From: Rhizobium sp. S152
GTDB lineage: Bacteria; Pseudomonadota; Alphaproteobacteria; Rhizobiales; Rhizobiaceae
Assembly (NCBI RefSeq): GCF_030380735.1
Contig: NZ_JAUDRZ010000008.1
Location: 1 to 64,000, forward strand
Length of the DNA stretch: 64,000 nucleotides
Direction of reading: 5' to 3'
Shown: one piece after another, positions 26,734 through 36,585 of the stretch
How the letters are laid out: every line of letters starts with the position of its first letter
Numbering within the stretch: the stretch's first letter is position 1
Translations under genes and position numbers: made by a program
Notes under the pieces: model-generated
The model's database searches: none
What the model was told of the DNA's origin: nothing
What the model saw: the letters and a program-made list of their open reading frames with translations, nothing else

Positions 26734-29631
26734 CTAGTCCGCCTTCTTTCGGGTGGGTTCGCTGCGTGCGGTCGATGCCGGCGCGATGATGCCCGAGGGC
26801 ATGCGCTCGCGCAGCTCGTCCTGCTCCTCGTCCATGACGGCCTTCATTCGCGCCATGATGTTGGAGCGCTTGCTGTCGCCGGAAATCTTCTGGCCGACGA
26901 GGTCGGTGACGTAGAAGGTGTCGATCACCTTCTCGCCGAAGGTAGTGATGCGGGCCGACTGGATGTCGAGCGAGAGATCGGAGAGCACCGCGGTGATCTC
27001 CGACAGCAGTCCCGGCCGGTCGAGGCATTCGACCTCGATGACGCTGAACTTGTTCGACAGGCTGTTGGAGATGTTGACCGACGGCGGAATGACGAAGGCC
27101 TTGCTCTTCTTGCGGTTCTTGGTGCGCGTCGCGATCACCTCCGGCAGCCGCTTGCGGCCGGAAAGCACGTCCTCGATCATCCGTCCGATGGTGCCGGCGC
27201 GGCGCAGCTCGTCGGCGTCGTCCTTGAACTCGCGGCTGACATGGATCGTGTCGAGCGCCCGGCCGTCGGACGTCGTGAAGATCTGCGCGTCGACGATATT
27301 GGCGCCGGCCGCGGCACAGGCGCCGGCGATGACGGCGAGCAGGCGCGGATGGTCCGGCGAGAGCACGGTGATCTCGGTGATCGCATGGAAGCTGTCGGTG
27401 CGCACCATGGTCGCCAGCGCCTGCCCGGCCTTGTCGGCCTGGCGGATGAACTCGGCGTGGCGCACCTGGTCTTCCAGCGGTACGGAGAGAAGATAGGGCT
27501 GGTAGTGCAGCTTGCTGTAGATCTTGCGATCCCTGGGGCTCCAGTCGGCCAGCGCGTTGTAAAGCGCCTCGGCGGCGAAATTGGCGCGCTCCTTGCGCGA
27601 CACTTCCGAGAAGCCACCGGCCAAAAGCAGCTCGGTCTCGTAATAGAGCGTGCGCAGCAGCTGGCCTTTCCAGCCGTTCCAGACGCCGGGGCCGACCGCG
27701 CGGATATCGCAGATGGTCAGGATCAGGAGCATCTTCAGCCGTTCCAGCGACTGTACCACGTCGGCGAAATCGGTGATCGTCTTGCGGTCGGTGAGGTCGC
27801 GGGTCTGGGCGACCATCGACATGACCAGGTGCTCCTGGATCAGCCAGACGACCGTCTCCGTCTGCTTCTGCGACAGGCCGAAGCGGATGCAGAGCTTGCG
27901 GGCGACACGCGCGCCGGCGATCGAGTGGTCCTCCTGCCGGCCCTTGGCGACGTCGTGCAGCAGTACCGCCACGTAAAGAGCCTCGCGGTCCTCGATATGG
28001 GGCATCAGCTTGTTGGCGAGCGGGTGCAGTTCGTCGGCCTTGCCCTTGTCGATCTCGGCGAGCACGCCGACGCTGCGCAGCAGGTGCTCGTCGACGGTGT
28101 AGTGGTGATACATGTTGAACTGCATCATCGCGACGATCTTGCCGAATTCCGGAATGAAGCGGCCGAGCACGCCGGCCTCGTTCATGCGCCTGAGAATCAG
28201 CGCCGGATCGCGCTTCGAGGTCAGGATCGACAGGAAGAGCCGGTTCGCCTCCTCGTTTTCGCGCAGATCGCCGTCGATCAGGCTGAGCGAGCGGGTGACG
28301 CGCTTCAACGCGTCGGGGTGGAACTCCAGGCCGTTGATATCGGCGACATGGAAGAGCCTGATGATATTGACCGGGTCGCGCTTGAAGACGTCGGGGCTGG
28401 CGAGCGCGATGCGGCCGCGATCTTCCATGAAGTCGGTGCTGCCGGCGATCTTGCGGCTGCGATGGGCAAAGCGGCTGATGACGCCGGATAGTCCCGGCGT
28501 CGATTTGGCCTGCTGCTCCTCGAGCGCCGAGCAGAGAATGCGGGTGAGGTCGCCGACATCCTTGGCGACCAGGAAGTAGTGCTTCATGAAGCGCTCGACG
28601 GCCGAAAGGCCGGGGCGCGAATGATAGCCCAGCGCCTCGGCGATATCGCGCTGGATGTCGAAGGACAGGCGCTCCTCGGCCTTGCCGGTCAGGAAGTGCA
28701 TATGGCAGCGCACTGCCCACAGGAAGTCGTCGGCCTTCTCGAACAGCCGGTATTCGTGCCTGGAGAGAACGCCGAGCGGCACCAGTTCCTGCGCGTCGCG
28801 GACGTGATAGTAGTATTTCGAGATCCAGAACAGCGTGTGCAGGTCGCGAAGCCCGCCCTTGCCTTCCTTGACGTTGGGCACGACCAGATAGCGCGTGTCG
28901 CCGTCCTTGCGGTGACGCTCGTCGCGCTCGGCGAGCTTGGCGGCGATGAATTCCGGGCCTGTGCCGGTGACGATCTCCTTGTCGAAGCGCGCCTCGAGCT
29001 CCGTCTCCAGCGTCCTCAGCCCGCAGATGTAACGCATCTCGAGGATCGCCGTGCGGATCGTCATGTCGGAGCGCGAGAGAGCGATGCACTCTTCGACGGT
29101 GCGGGTGGCGTGGCCCACCTTGAAGCCCATGTCCCACAGCACGTAGAGCATGAACTCCACCGCCTTGTGCGTCTCTTCCGCCGTCTTCGGCTGGAACAGG
29201 AACAGGAGGTCGATATCCGAGCCCGGCGCCAGCGTGTCGCGGCCATAGCCGCCGACGGCGGTGACCGCGAACTTGTCGCGCTGCTTCGGAAACACGTGCA
29301 CCGTGACGAACTCGTAGAGCACGGTGATGATCTGGTCCTGCAACCAGGAAATCCGCCGCGCGCACCTGATACCGCTGCCGTCGGCGGAGAGAAGCTCGCG
29401 CGCCTTGTTGCGGCCGTCGCTGCTCGCCTTCTTCAGGATTGCCAGAAGGTCGGCGCGCATGACGTCGGGCCGGTTGCGGTTGGCCTCGGCGACGGCGTCG
29501 CACAGCGTCTGCAGATAGGGAGTGTCGAGGATGTCGGAGAAGTCGATGTCGTTGCTCGCAGCCATGCGCGGGGCGGGGTCCTGTTGCCGCGGCACCACGT
29601 CCAGATGGTGCGCCTCTCGTTTCGTCTGCAT
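26734..29631 (-). CDS. glnD: PII uridylyltransferase/uridylyl-removing enzyme
   Basis: 965 aa. The nucleotidyltransferase site is GGYGR (127-131) with GSDID (137-141). A bifunctional HD domain lies mid-protein around [15 protein letters not shown]. Two ACT domains follow, near 735-810 and 850-925. GlnD modifies PII proteins in response to glutamine, setting ammonium assimilation and, through NtrC, sigma-54 genes; rpoN is in this window at 48054. ATG 29631 is preferred over ATG 29565, which has no ribosome site. Confidence 0.96.
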   Translation of the reverse strand: MQTKREAHHLDVVPRQQDPAPRMAASNDIDFSDILDTPYLQTLCDAVAEANRNRPDVMRADLLAILKKASSDGRNKARELLSADGSGIRCARRISWLQDQIITVLYEFVTVHVFPKQRDKFAVTAVGGYGRDTLAPGSDIDLLFLFQPKTAEETHKAVEFMLYVLWDMGFKVGHATRTVEECIALSRSDMTIRTAILEMRYICGLRTLETELEARFDKEIVTGTGPEFIAAKLAERDERHRKDGDTRYLVVPNVKEGKGGLRDLHTLFWISKYYYHVRDAQELVPLGVLSRHEYRLFEKADDFLWAVRCHMHFLTGKAEERLSFDIQRDIAEALGYHSRPGLSAVERFMKHYFLVAKDVGDLTRILCSALEEQQAKSTPGLSGVISRFAHRSRKIAGSTDFMEDRGRIALASPDVFKRDPVNIIRLFHVADINGLEFHPDALKRVTRSLSLIDGDLRENEEANRLFLSILTSKRDPALILRRMNEAGVLGRFIPEFGKIVAMMQFNMYHHYTVDEHLLRSVGVLAEIDKGKADELHPLANKLMPHIEDREALYVAVLLHDVAKGRQEDHSIAGARVARKLCIRFGLSQKQTETVVWLIQEHLVMSMVAQTRDLTDRKTITDFADVVQSLERLKMLLILTICDIRAVGPGVWNGWKGQLLRTLYYETELLLAGGFSEVSRKERANFAAEALYNALADWSPRDRKIYSKLHYQPYLLSVPLEDQVRHAEFIRQADKAGQALATMVRTDSFHAITEITVLSPDHPRLLAVIAGACAAAGANIVDAQIFTTSDGRALDTIHVSREFKDDADELRRAGTIGRMIEDVLSGRKRLPEVIATRTKNRKKSKAFVIPPSVNISNSLSNKFSVIEVECLDRPGLLSEITAVLSDLSLDIQSARITTFGEKVIDTFYVTDLVGQKISGDSKRSNIMARMKAVMDEEQDELRERMPSGIIAPASTARSEPTRKKAD

Positions 29632-29739
29632 GCGCTATAGCCTCTTTGCCCGCGAATTGACACGGGGCTACATACTGCAAGAACCCTTAATTTTGGCGAA
29701 AAGGTGGTTTGCCCGGCGAAGCGTCAGGCAAGCAGGCCG

Positions 29740-30015
29740 TCAGGCGCTGATCTGCGCGTGCACGGAATAGAGAACCTTGCGGTTTTCGCTGGCGATCTCC
29801 TCCAGCGTCTCGCGATCACATTCGCGATACCCGGCCCTGGCGATGGCGCTGACGAGATCGGAAATGACGCCGCAGCAGCGGATGATCTGCAACAGCCCGA
29901 AGGGCGAGGCCCAGCCGCGCGGGTTGCCGCGCTCGTCGGCGAGCCTGAGCGCTTCCATGGCCGTGAAGATGTTGGCGAGCCTCTGCGTTTCGCGAAGCAG
30001 GCGATCCATGAACAT
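29740..30015 (-). CDS. Conserved small protein between mutS and glnD
   Basis: 91 aa, start behind AGGAGACAGCC. It is helical, with 3 cysteines (two adjacent, near residues 47-48) and no signal peptide or membrane segment. I do not recognise a family. It starts 9 bases after the mutS stop on the same strand and is probably co-transcribed with it. The 108 bases to glnD show nothing else. Confidence 0.7.
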   Translation of the reverse strand: MFMDRLLRETQRLANIFTAMEALRLADERGNPRGWASPFGLLQIIRCCGVISDLVSAIARAGYRECDRETLEEIASENRKVLYSVHAQISA

Positions 30016-30024
30016 GGCTGTCTC

Positions 30025-32751
30025 CTATTTCAGCTTCGTCTTGAGGTCGTAAAGTGCTGCCAGTGCCTCGCGCGGCGTCAGATCGTCGAGGCTGAGGCTC
30101 TTCAGCGCCTCCTCGACCTTGGACGGTCCGCGATTGGCGTCGTCACGTCGCACCGCCACCTGGAAGAGCGGCAGGTCGTCGATCAGCTGGCTCGCCGGGT
30201 TCTTACGGTCGGCATCCTCCAGTCGCGTCAGCACGTCGCGGGCACGCGCCACGACCGACGCCGGCAGGCCGGCAAGCCGGGCCACCTGGATGCCGTAGGA
30301 GCGGTCGGCGGCACCGGGACCGACCTCGTGCAGGAAGATCACCTCGCCGTCCCATTCCTTCACCTTCATCGTGGCGTTGGAAAGCCGCCCGAGCTTTTCG
30401 GAAAGAACGGTCAGTTCGTGGAAGTGGGTGGCGAACAGGCCGCGGCAGCGATTGGCCTCGTGCAGGTGTTCGACCGCCGCCCAGGCGATCGACAGACCGT
30501 CGAAGGTCGCCGTGCCGCGCCCGATTTCATCGAGGATAACAAGCGAGCGGTCGGTCGCCTGGTTGAGGATCGCCGCCGTCTCGACCATCTCGACCATGAA
30601 GGTCGATCGCCCGCGGGCCAGGTCGTCGGAGGCGCCGACGCGGGAAAACAGCCGGTCGACGATGCCGATATGGGCCGAGGTGGCGGGCACGAAGGAGCCC
30701 ATCTGCGCCAGGATCGCGATCAGCGCGTTCTGCCTGAGGAAGGTCGATTTACCGCCCATGTTCGGGCCGGTCAGAAGCCAGATCGCGCCGTCCTTGCCGT
30801 CGCCGTCTGGCGACAGGTCGCAATTGTTGGCGACGAACGGCCCTGACGATTGGCGGCGCAGCGCCTGCTCGACCACGGGATGGCGCCCGCCTTCGAGCGC
30901 AAACATCTTCGATGCGTCGACCACCGGTCGGCAATAGGCCTGCTCGTCGGCAAGCAGCGCCAGTCCGGCCGCGACATCAAGGACCGCGAGCGCCCTGGCG
31001 CCCGCCTTGATCGCCTCTGCCTCGTTGACGACAGCAGCCGTCATCCGGTCGAAGGCTTCCAGCTCGATCGACAATGCCTGGTCGGCGGCGTTGGCGATCC
31101 GGCTTTCGAGATCGGCGAGCTCGGTGGTGGTGAAGCGCATGGCGTTCGCCATCGTCTGGCGATGGATGAAGCGCGCCTTGGCTTCCGGCGTATCGGTCAT
31201 CGGCCCGGCATTGCCGGCGGTGACCTCGATGAAGTAGCCGAGCACGTTGTTGTGCTTGATCTTCAGCGACTTGATGCCGGTCTCCTCGGCATATTGCAGC
31301 TGCAGCCCGGCGATCACCCGGCGCGACTGGTCGCGCAGCGCACGCACCTCGTCGAGCTCCACGCTGGCGCCGTCGCGCATGAAGCCGCCGTCGCGCTTAA
31401 GCAGCGGCAGCTCGTCGCCCAGCGTCTCGGCAAGCAGCGTCGAAAGCGCCGATGGAAGAGAGGTGAGTTCGCCAAGCGCCCGGTCGAGTTCGACGGGAAG
31501 CAGCGCGCCGTCGAGCAGCCGCACCAGCTCTGATGCGGCGTTCAGCCCCTGGCGGATCGCGGCAAGATCGCGCGGACCGCCACGGTCGAGCGCCAGGCGC
31601 GAAAGCGCGCGCGGCATGTCGGGCACATGCTTCAGGTGATGGCGCAGGTCGCCGCAGAGCGACGGTTCCTCCATCAGGAAGCCGATCGAATCCAGACGCT
31701 CGTTGATCGGTGCCGGGTCGGTGAGCGGCGACATCAGTCGTTCGGCGAGAAGCCGCGCGCCGCCACCGGTCACGGTGCGGTCGATGGCTTTCAGCAGCGA
31801 ACCGTTGCGATCGCCCGAAAGCGTGCGCGACAATTCGAGATTGGCCCGCGTCGCCGGGTCGATGAACAGCGTCGATGCCGCTCTCTCGCGCTCCGGCTTT
31901 CCAAGCGGCGGTCGTTCGGCGATCTGCGTCTTCTCGACATAGGCGACGGCCGCAGCGGCTGCCGCAAGCTCGGCGCGTGAAAACGTGCCGAAGCCGTCGA
32001 GCGTCGATACCCCGAAATAGCGCGCAATGCGCCCTTCCGCCGTGGCGCTGTCGAACAGCACGGATGGCTGCGGGACGGCGGTGCGGCCGAGCACGTCGAA
32101 GGCAGGCCTCAGCTCCGGGTCGTGGAACATGGTGTCGGGCAGGATCAGCTCGCGCGGATCGATCCGGAGAATATCGGCGAGCAGCCGCGACGCCTCGGTC
32201 TCCGCCAGCCGGAAGACGCCGGTCGAAATGTCGATCCAGGCAAGCGCCATCTGCGGCTCGGCGCCGCCGCGAATCCGGGTAAGGGCCATCAGGTAATTCG
32301 ATTCCGACGGCGAGAGCAGCTTCTCCTCGGTGATCGTCCCCGGCGTCACCAGCCGCACGACGTCGCGCTTGACGACCGATTTGGAGCCGCGCTTCTTCGC
32401 CTCGGCGGGGTCCTCCACCTGTTCACAGACGGCGACACGGAAGCCGAGCCCTATCAGCTTCTGCAGGTAGTCGTCGGAAGCATGCACCGGCACGCCGCAC
32501 ATCGGAATGTCCTGCCCCATGTGCTGGCCGCGCTTGGTGAGCGTGATGCCGAGAGCCCGCGATGCCTCCAGAGCGTCCTCGAAGAACAGCTCGTAAAAAT
32601 CGCCCATGCGGTAGAACAGCAGCGAATCCGGATTGTTCGCCTTGATCTCGATGAACTGCTCCATCATCGGCGTCGCCGAGGCGCGGCTTTCCTCGGTCGC
32701 GAGTTCGGCAGCCGAAAAGGCTTCGTGTCGGGGATCCATTCTGTCGTTCAC
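30025..32751 (-). CDS. mutS: DNA mismatch repair protein MutS
   Basis: 908 aa with GTG at 32751 as the likely start, matching the length and opening of rhizobial MutS (…[20 protein letters not shown]). The frame is open to 32871 but that part reads as leader. The mismatch-binding domain shows [11 protein letters not shown] and [11 protein letters not shown] (Phe-x-Glu wedge: YELF), and the ATPase has [13 protein letters not shown] and the Walker [11 protein letters not shown]. It starts mismatch repair. It is divergent from maeB across 290 bases. Confidence 0.95.
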   Translation of the reverse strand: MNDRMDPRHEAFSAAELATEESRASATPMMEQFIEIKANNPDSLLFYRMGDFYELFFEDALEASRALGITLTKRGQHMGQDIPMCGVPVHASDDYLQKLIGLGFRVAVCEQVEDPAEAKKRGSKSVVKRDVVRLVTPGTITEEKLLSPSESNYLMALTRIRGGAEPQMALAWIDISTGVFRLAETEASRLLADILRIDPRELILPDTMFHDPELRPAFDVLGRTAVPQPSVLFDSATAEGRIARYFGVSTLDGFGTFSRAELAAAAAAVAYVEKTQIAERPPLGKPERERAASTLFIDPATRANLELSRTLSGDRNGSLLKAIDRTVTGGGARLLAERLMSPLTDPAPINERLDSIGFLMEEPSLCGDLRHHLKHVPDMPRALSRLALDRGGPRDLAAIRQGLNAASELVRLLDGALLPVELDRALGELTSLPSALSTLLAETLGDELPLLKRDGGFMRDGASVELDEVRALRDQSRRVIAGLQLQYAEETGIKSLKIKHNNVLGYFIEVTAGNAGPMTDTPEAKARFIHRQTMANAMRFTTTELADLESRIANAADQALSIELEAFDRMTAAVVNEAEAIKAGARALAVLDVAAGLALLADEQAYCRPVVDASKMFALEGGRHPVVEQALRRQSSGPFVANNCDLSPDGDGKDGAIWLLTGPNMGGKSTFLRQNALIAILAQMGSFVPATSAHIGIVDRLFSRVGASDDLARGRSTFMVEMVETAAILNQATDRSLVILDEIGRGTATFDGLSIAWAAVEHLHEANRCRGLFATHFHELTVLSEKLGRLSNATMKVKEWDGEVIFLHEVGPGAADRSYGIQVARLAGLPASVVARARDVLTRLEDADRKNPASQLIDDLPLFQVAVRRDDANRGPSKVEEALKSLSLDDLTPREALAALYDLKTKLK

Positions 32752-33004
32752 GTCGGTAGGCTTTTCCCTAAAAAACAGGTGCCACCCTATCGAAGCGCGG
32801 CTATAGAAGACAACAGCTATCGGGAAATGGGAGCCGTTAGCCCACAGGAGGATTGGGGAGGCCGTCGACAAGCCGCAAGGTCAGGAACGCCTTGAGAGGG
32901 CGCCTGTCAGTTTCACCGGATATTTTAATCGATTGTAGCCGTACGGCTTTTTCGCAAGGCGTCGTGTCAGCCCCAAATAGCGTGTCTATAGAGGTTTTGA
33001 CGAT

Positions 33005-33023
33005 GCGATCGAAAGCCGATCGC
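33005..33023 (+). promoter_or_regulatory. Leader hairpin of maeB
   Basis: GCGATCG (33005-33011) and CGATCGC (33017-33023) form a 7-bp stem with a 5-base loop, 20 bases before the maeB start and just ahead of its GGAGGAG site. It might modulate translation. The remaining divergent region 32752-33004 has no further feature I can support. Confidence 0.35.
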
Positions 33024-33042
33024 CACGAGATTTGGAGGAGAT

Positions 33043-35328
33043 ATGCCCGACATGAACAGCAAGCAGCGCCCCGCCAACGGCATCACCGACAAGGAAGCGC
33101 TTGACTTCCATTCGCAGGGCAAGCCCGGCAAGCTCGAGATCAACCCGACCAAGCCGATGGCGACGCAGCGGGATCTCTCGCTTGCCTATTCGCCGGGCGT
33201 CGCCGTTCCCGTCAAGGCCATCGCCGCCGATCCGGCCACCGCCTATGATTACACGTCGCGCGGCAACATGGTGGCGGTCATCTCCAACGGCACGGCGATC
33301 CTCGGTCTGGGCAATCTCGGCGCGCTGGCCTCCAAGCCTGTCATGGAAGGCAAGTCGGTCCTCTTCAAGCGCTTTGCCGACGTCGACAGCATCGACCTCG
33401 AGGTCGATACCGAGAATGTCGACGAGTTCATCAACTGCGTTCGCTTTCTCGGCCCCTCCTTCGGCGGCATCAATCTCGAAGACATCAAGGCGCCGGACTG
33501 TTTCATCATCGAGAGCCGCCTGCGCGAGCTCATGGATATCCCGGTTTTCCATGACGACCAGCACGGCACCGCGATCATCGCCGCCGCCGGTCTCATCAAC
33601 GCGCTGGCGCTGACCGGCCGCGACCTGAAGACGGCGAAGCTCGTCTGCAACGGCGCCGGTGCAGCTGCAATCGCCTGCGTCGAGCTCATCAAGGCCATGG
33701 GCTTCGCGCCCGAGAACATCACGCTCTGCGATACCAAGGGCGTCATCTACCAGGGCCGCACCGAAGGCATGAACCAGTGGAAGTCCGCGCATGCGGTCAA
33801 GACCAAGGCGCGCACGCTGGCAGAAGCCATGAAGGGCGCCGACGTCGTCTTCGGCCTGTCGCAGAAGGGTGCCTTCTCCGAAGACATGATCCGCTCGATG
33901 GCCGATCGCCCGATCATCTTCGCCATGGCCAATCCCGATCCCGAAATCACGCCCGAAGAGGTCGCCCGCATTCGCGACGACGCCATCATGGCGACCGGCC
34001 GCTCGGACTATCCGAACCAGGTCAACAACGTGCTGGGCTTCCCCTATATCTTCCGCGGCGCGCTCGATGTCCGCGCCACGACGATCAACGACGACATGAA
34101 GATCGCCGCCGTCCGGGCGCTCGCCAATCTGGCGCGTGAGGACGTGCCCGATGACGTGGCCGCCGCCTACCAGGGCAACCGCCCGCGCTTCGGCGCCCAG
34201 TACATCATTCCCGTGCCCTTCGATCCGCGCCTGATCTCGGCGATCCCCGTGGCCGTCGCTGAGGCCGCCATGGAAAGCGGCGTCGCCCGCAAGCCGATAT
34301 CAGACATGGCCGCCTATGCCCGCGAGCTGTCGGCGCGGCGCGATCCGATCGCCTCGACGCTGGCAAGCCTCTACGAGCGTGTGCGCCGCCATCCAAAGCG
34401 CGTGGTCTTCGCCGAGGCGGAGGAGGAGCAGGTCATGCGCGCGGCACTCTCCTATGCCAACCAGCAGCTCGGCACCGCCATCCTGCTCGGCCGCGAGGAC
34501 CTGATCCAGGCGACCGCCGAGCGCGCCGGCATCGACCTCAACCGCCCGGGCCTGGAGATCGTCAACGCCCGCATCTCGACCCGCGTCGAAGCCTATATCG
34601 ATTATCTCTATGCGCGCCTGCAGCGGAAGGGATATCTCCACCGCGATGCGCAACGCCTGATCCACAACGACCGCAACCATTTCGCCGCCTGCATGGTGGC
34701 GCTCGGCGATGCCGATGGCATGGTCACGGGCATCACCCGCAACTATTCTACCGCGCTGGAGGATGTCCGCCGCTGCATCGACGACAAGCCCGGCCATCGC
34801 GTCATCGGCGTTTCGATCGCCCTTTGCCGTGGCCGCACGGTCTTCGTCGCCGACACCGCCGTCCACGACATGCCGACCGCCGAGGAGCTGGCCGACATTG
34901 CCGTAGAGGCGGCGGGTCTCGCCCGTCGCATGGGCTACCAGCCGCGGGTGGCGATGCTCGCCTATTCCACCTTCGGTCATCCCTCGGGCGAGCGTTCCGA
35001 GCGGGTGCGCGAGGCGGTCAAGATACTCGACAAGCGCCGGCTCGATTTCGAGTATGACGGCGAGATGGCGGCGGATGTCGCGCTGAACCGCAAGGTGATG
35101 GAGCAATACCCGTTCTGCCGCCTGTCCGGCCCGGCCAACGTGCTGGTCATGCCGGCCTTCCACTCGGCCTCGATCTCGACGAAGATGCTGCAGGAACTCG
35201 GCGGCTCCACCGTCATCGGCCCGATCCTCGTCGGCCTCGACAAGGCGGTGCAGATCACCTCGATGGGCGCCAAGGACAGCGACATCGTCAACATGGCCGC
35301 GATTGCGGCTTATTCCGCGGGGTCTTGA
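33043..35328 (+). CDS. maeB: NADP-dependent malic enzyme with phosphotransacetylase-like domain
   Basis: 761 aa. Residues 1-430 are the malic enzyme (VFHDDQHGTA substrate loop, NGAGAAAIACVEL cofactor loop); residues 440-761 are a phosphotransacetylase-like domain. Such hybrids occur as Tme and Dme in Sinorhizobium, where they make pyruvate from malate during dicarboxylate growth; the fused domain is regulatory and not active in transfer, by published work on the family. The position next to mutS and olsB matches Tme, the NADP form; cofactor choice is inferred from that. Confidence 0.93.
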   Translation: MPDMNSKQRPANGITDKEALDFHSQGKPGKLEINPTKPMATQRDLSLAYSPGVAVPVKAIAADPATAYDYTSRGNMVAVISNGTAILGLGNLGALASKPVMEGKSVLFKRFADVDSIDLEVDTENVDEFINCVRFLGPSFGGINLEDIKAPDCFIIESRLRELMDIPVFHDDQHGTAIIAAAGLINALALTGRDLKTAKLVCNGAGAAAIACVELIKAMGFAPENITLCDTKGVIYQGRTEGMNQWKSAHAVKTKARTLAEAMKGADVVFGLSQKGAFSEDMIRSMADRPIIFAMANPDPEITPEEVARIRDDAIMATGRSDYPNQVNNVLGFPYIFRGALDVRATTINDDMKIAAVRALANLAREDVPDDVAAAYQGNRPRFGAQYIIPVPFDPRLISAIPVAVAEAAMESGVARKPISDMAAYARELSARRDPIASTLASLYERVRRHPKRVVFAEAEEEQVMRAALSYANQQLGTAILLGREDLIQATAERAGIDLNRPGLEIVNARISTRVEAYIDYLYARLQRKGYLHRDAQRLIHNDRNHFAACMVALGDADGMVTGITRNYSTALEDVRRCIDDKPGHRVIGVSIALCRGRTVFVADTAVHDMPTAEELADIAVEAAGLARRMGYQPRVAMLAYSTFGHPSGERSERVREAVKILDKRRLDFEYDGEMAADVALNRKVMEQYPFCRLSGPANVLVMPAFHSASISTKMLQELGGSTVIGPILVGLDKAVQITSMGAKDSDIVNMAAIAAYSAGS

Positions 35329-35437
35329 GGTGGGGAGCGTCGCTTCCCCTCTTCCCTCGGAGAGAGGATAGGGTGGGTTGCACGCCGCGGTGTCGGAAAT
35401 TTATCTTTTAAAAATAGATGGATAGGAAGGCATCCGG

Positions 35438-35565
35438 AGCCCCTCATCTGCCTGTCGGCATCTTCTCCCCGTTGGGGAGAAGGGACTTGTGGCAGGCCGC
35501 TCGCCCAATTTTCCCTTCTCCCCAACGGGGAGAAGGTGCCCGAAGGGCGGATGAGGGGGCCACAC
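35438..35565. repeat. RIME-type palindromic intergenic element
   Basis: An imperfect palindrome of about 128 bases between maeB and olsB. It has two inner hairpins, CTTCTCCCC-GTT-GGGGAGAAG (35462-35482) and CCTTCTCCCC-AAC-GGGGAGAAGG (35514-35536), and outer arms CCCCTCATCTGCC and its near complement ending GGATGAGGGGGC. This is the make-up of the Rhizobium-specific intergenic mosaic element. A fragment of its right arm is at 93-124. Confidence 0.85.
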
Positions 35566-35599
35566 GGTAACGCGCTGAAGACAGTCAGGCGAAGCCCAA

Positions 35600-36475
35600 T
35601 CAGCTGGAAAACCGTCCGGCGTCGGCGCCGTAATAGTTCAGGTAGCGGTCCGAGATGCTTGAAATCGGCAGGACGATCAGGACATCGGTGGTGTTGAACG
35701 CCTTGTCGACGACAGCCGAGGTCCCGACCATGGCGCCGAGGCGAAGGTAGCCCTTGATCAGCGGCGGCAGCGTCATCAGCGCCCGCTTCGGGTTGATCGC
35801 CTCGACCGGCATCATGTCCATGTCATGCGCGAGGTGCGGCAGCGCGTCCACGGCCCAGTCGTCCTTGGCGGCGACATTGTGGTGCAGGAACGACAGCGCC
35901 AGCGCGTGGCTTTCCGGATGAATGCCGGGGAAGGAGGCGCAGCCGAACATGGCGCTCATGCCGTGCTTCAGCGCATAGGCCCAGTTGCCCTGCCACAAGA
36001 GCTCGACGATGCGCTTGGTGCGGTAATCGGGAAGCACGCAGGAGCGGCCGAGTTCCATGAAGCGCTTGTCGGGATGGCGCGCGATCAGCGCGCCGATGTC
36101 GAATTCGGAAGCCGAGTAAAAGCCGCCATTGGCCATCGCGACATCCTGTCGCAACAGCCGGTAGGTGCCGACGATCTGGTCTTCGCTGTCGCCTTCGATC
36201 GAGCGGTCGAGCACCAGGAGATGGTCGCAGAACGAATCATAGGCGTCGACGTCGCGCTTGCGGCGCATTGCCTCGGCGGGCAGTTCTGCCTGCATCTCCT
36301 CGACGAAGACCCGGTAACGGATGGCCTGCGCGGCATCGATCTCGCGGGCATTGCGGGCGAGGCGCGTTTCGAGCGTGCCGATGCGGCCAAGGATGTCGCC
36401 CGTCTCGGGGATGACCGTGCCGGAAGGCCTGATATCCTTGGCGACGGCGTCACAATTGAGGATGTCTACAGACAT
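35600..36475 (-). CDS. olsB: L-ornithine N(alpha)-acyltransferase
   Basis: 291 aa of the GNAT-like acyl-homoserine-lactone-synthase relative family. It opens with a variable N-terminus (1-40), followed by AIRYRVFVEEM, and ends with conserved GAMVGTSAVVDKAFNTTDVLIVL. OlsB adds a 3-hydroxy fatty acid from acyl carrier protein to ornithine, giving lyso-ornithine lipid, which OlsA (17751-18560) then acylates. These phosphorus-free lipids rise in phosphate starvation. The gene lies beside maeB, as in Sinorhizobium. Confidence 0.9.
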   Translation of the reverse strand: MSVDILNCDAVAKDIRPSGTVIPETGDILGRIGTLETRLARNAREIDAAQAIRYRVFVEEMQAELPAEAMRRKRDVDAYDSFCDHLLVLDRSIEGDSEDQIVGTYRLLRQDVAMANGGFYSASEFDIGALIARHPDKRFMELGRSCVLPDYRTKRIVELLWQGNWAYALKHGMSAMFGCASFPGIHPESHALALSFLHHNVAAKDDWAVDALPHLAHDMDMMPVEAINPKRALMTLPPLIKGYLRLGAMVGTSAVVDKAFNTTDVLIVLPISSISDRYLNYYGADAGRFSS

Positions 36476-36585
36476 GGCGATTCTCTCGTTGCCCGGCTTT
36501 TGACACGCCTTAGAACACTAATATGCGACAGGAAAGTGACATTCCCAACACCGAAAACTCGGGGTGTCCGCCAAGCTTTTAACGG

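Noticed and set aside
25267..28491. Open frame of 1074 codons on the plus strand
   Set aside because: It lies antisense to murJ and glnD, has an arginine- and histidine-rich make-up typical of antisense frames in GC-rich DNA, and has no recognisable domain.
26711..29680. Open frame of 989 codons on the minus strand
   Set aside because: It is a shifted frame within glnD on the same strand; the overlapping glnD frame carries all the motifs.
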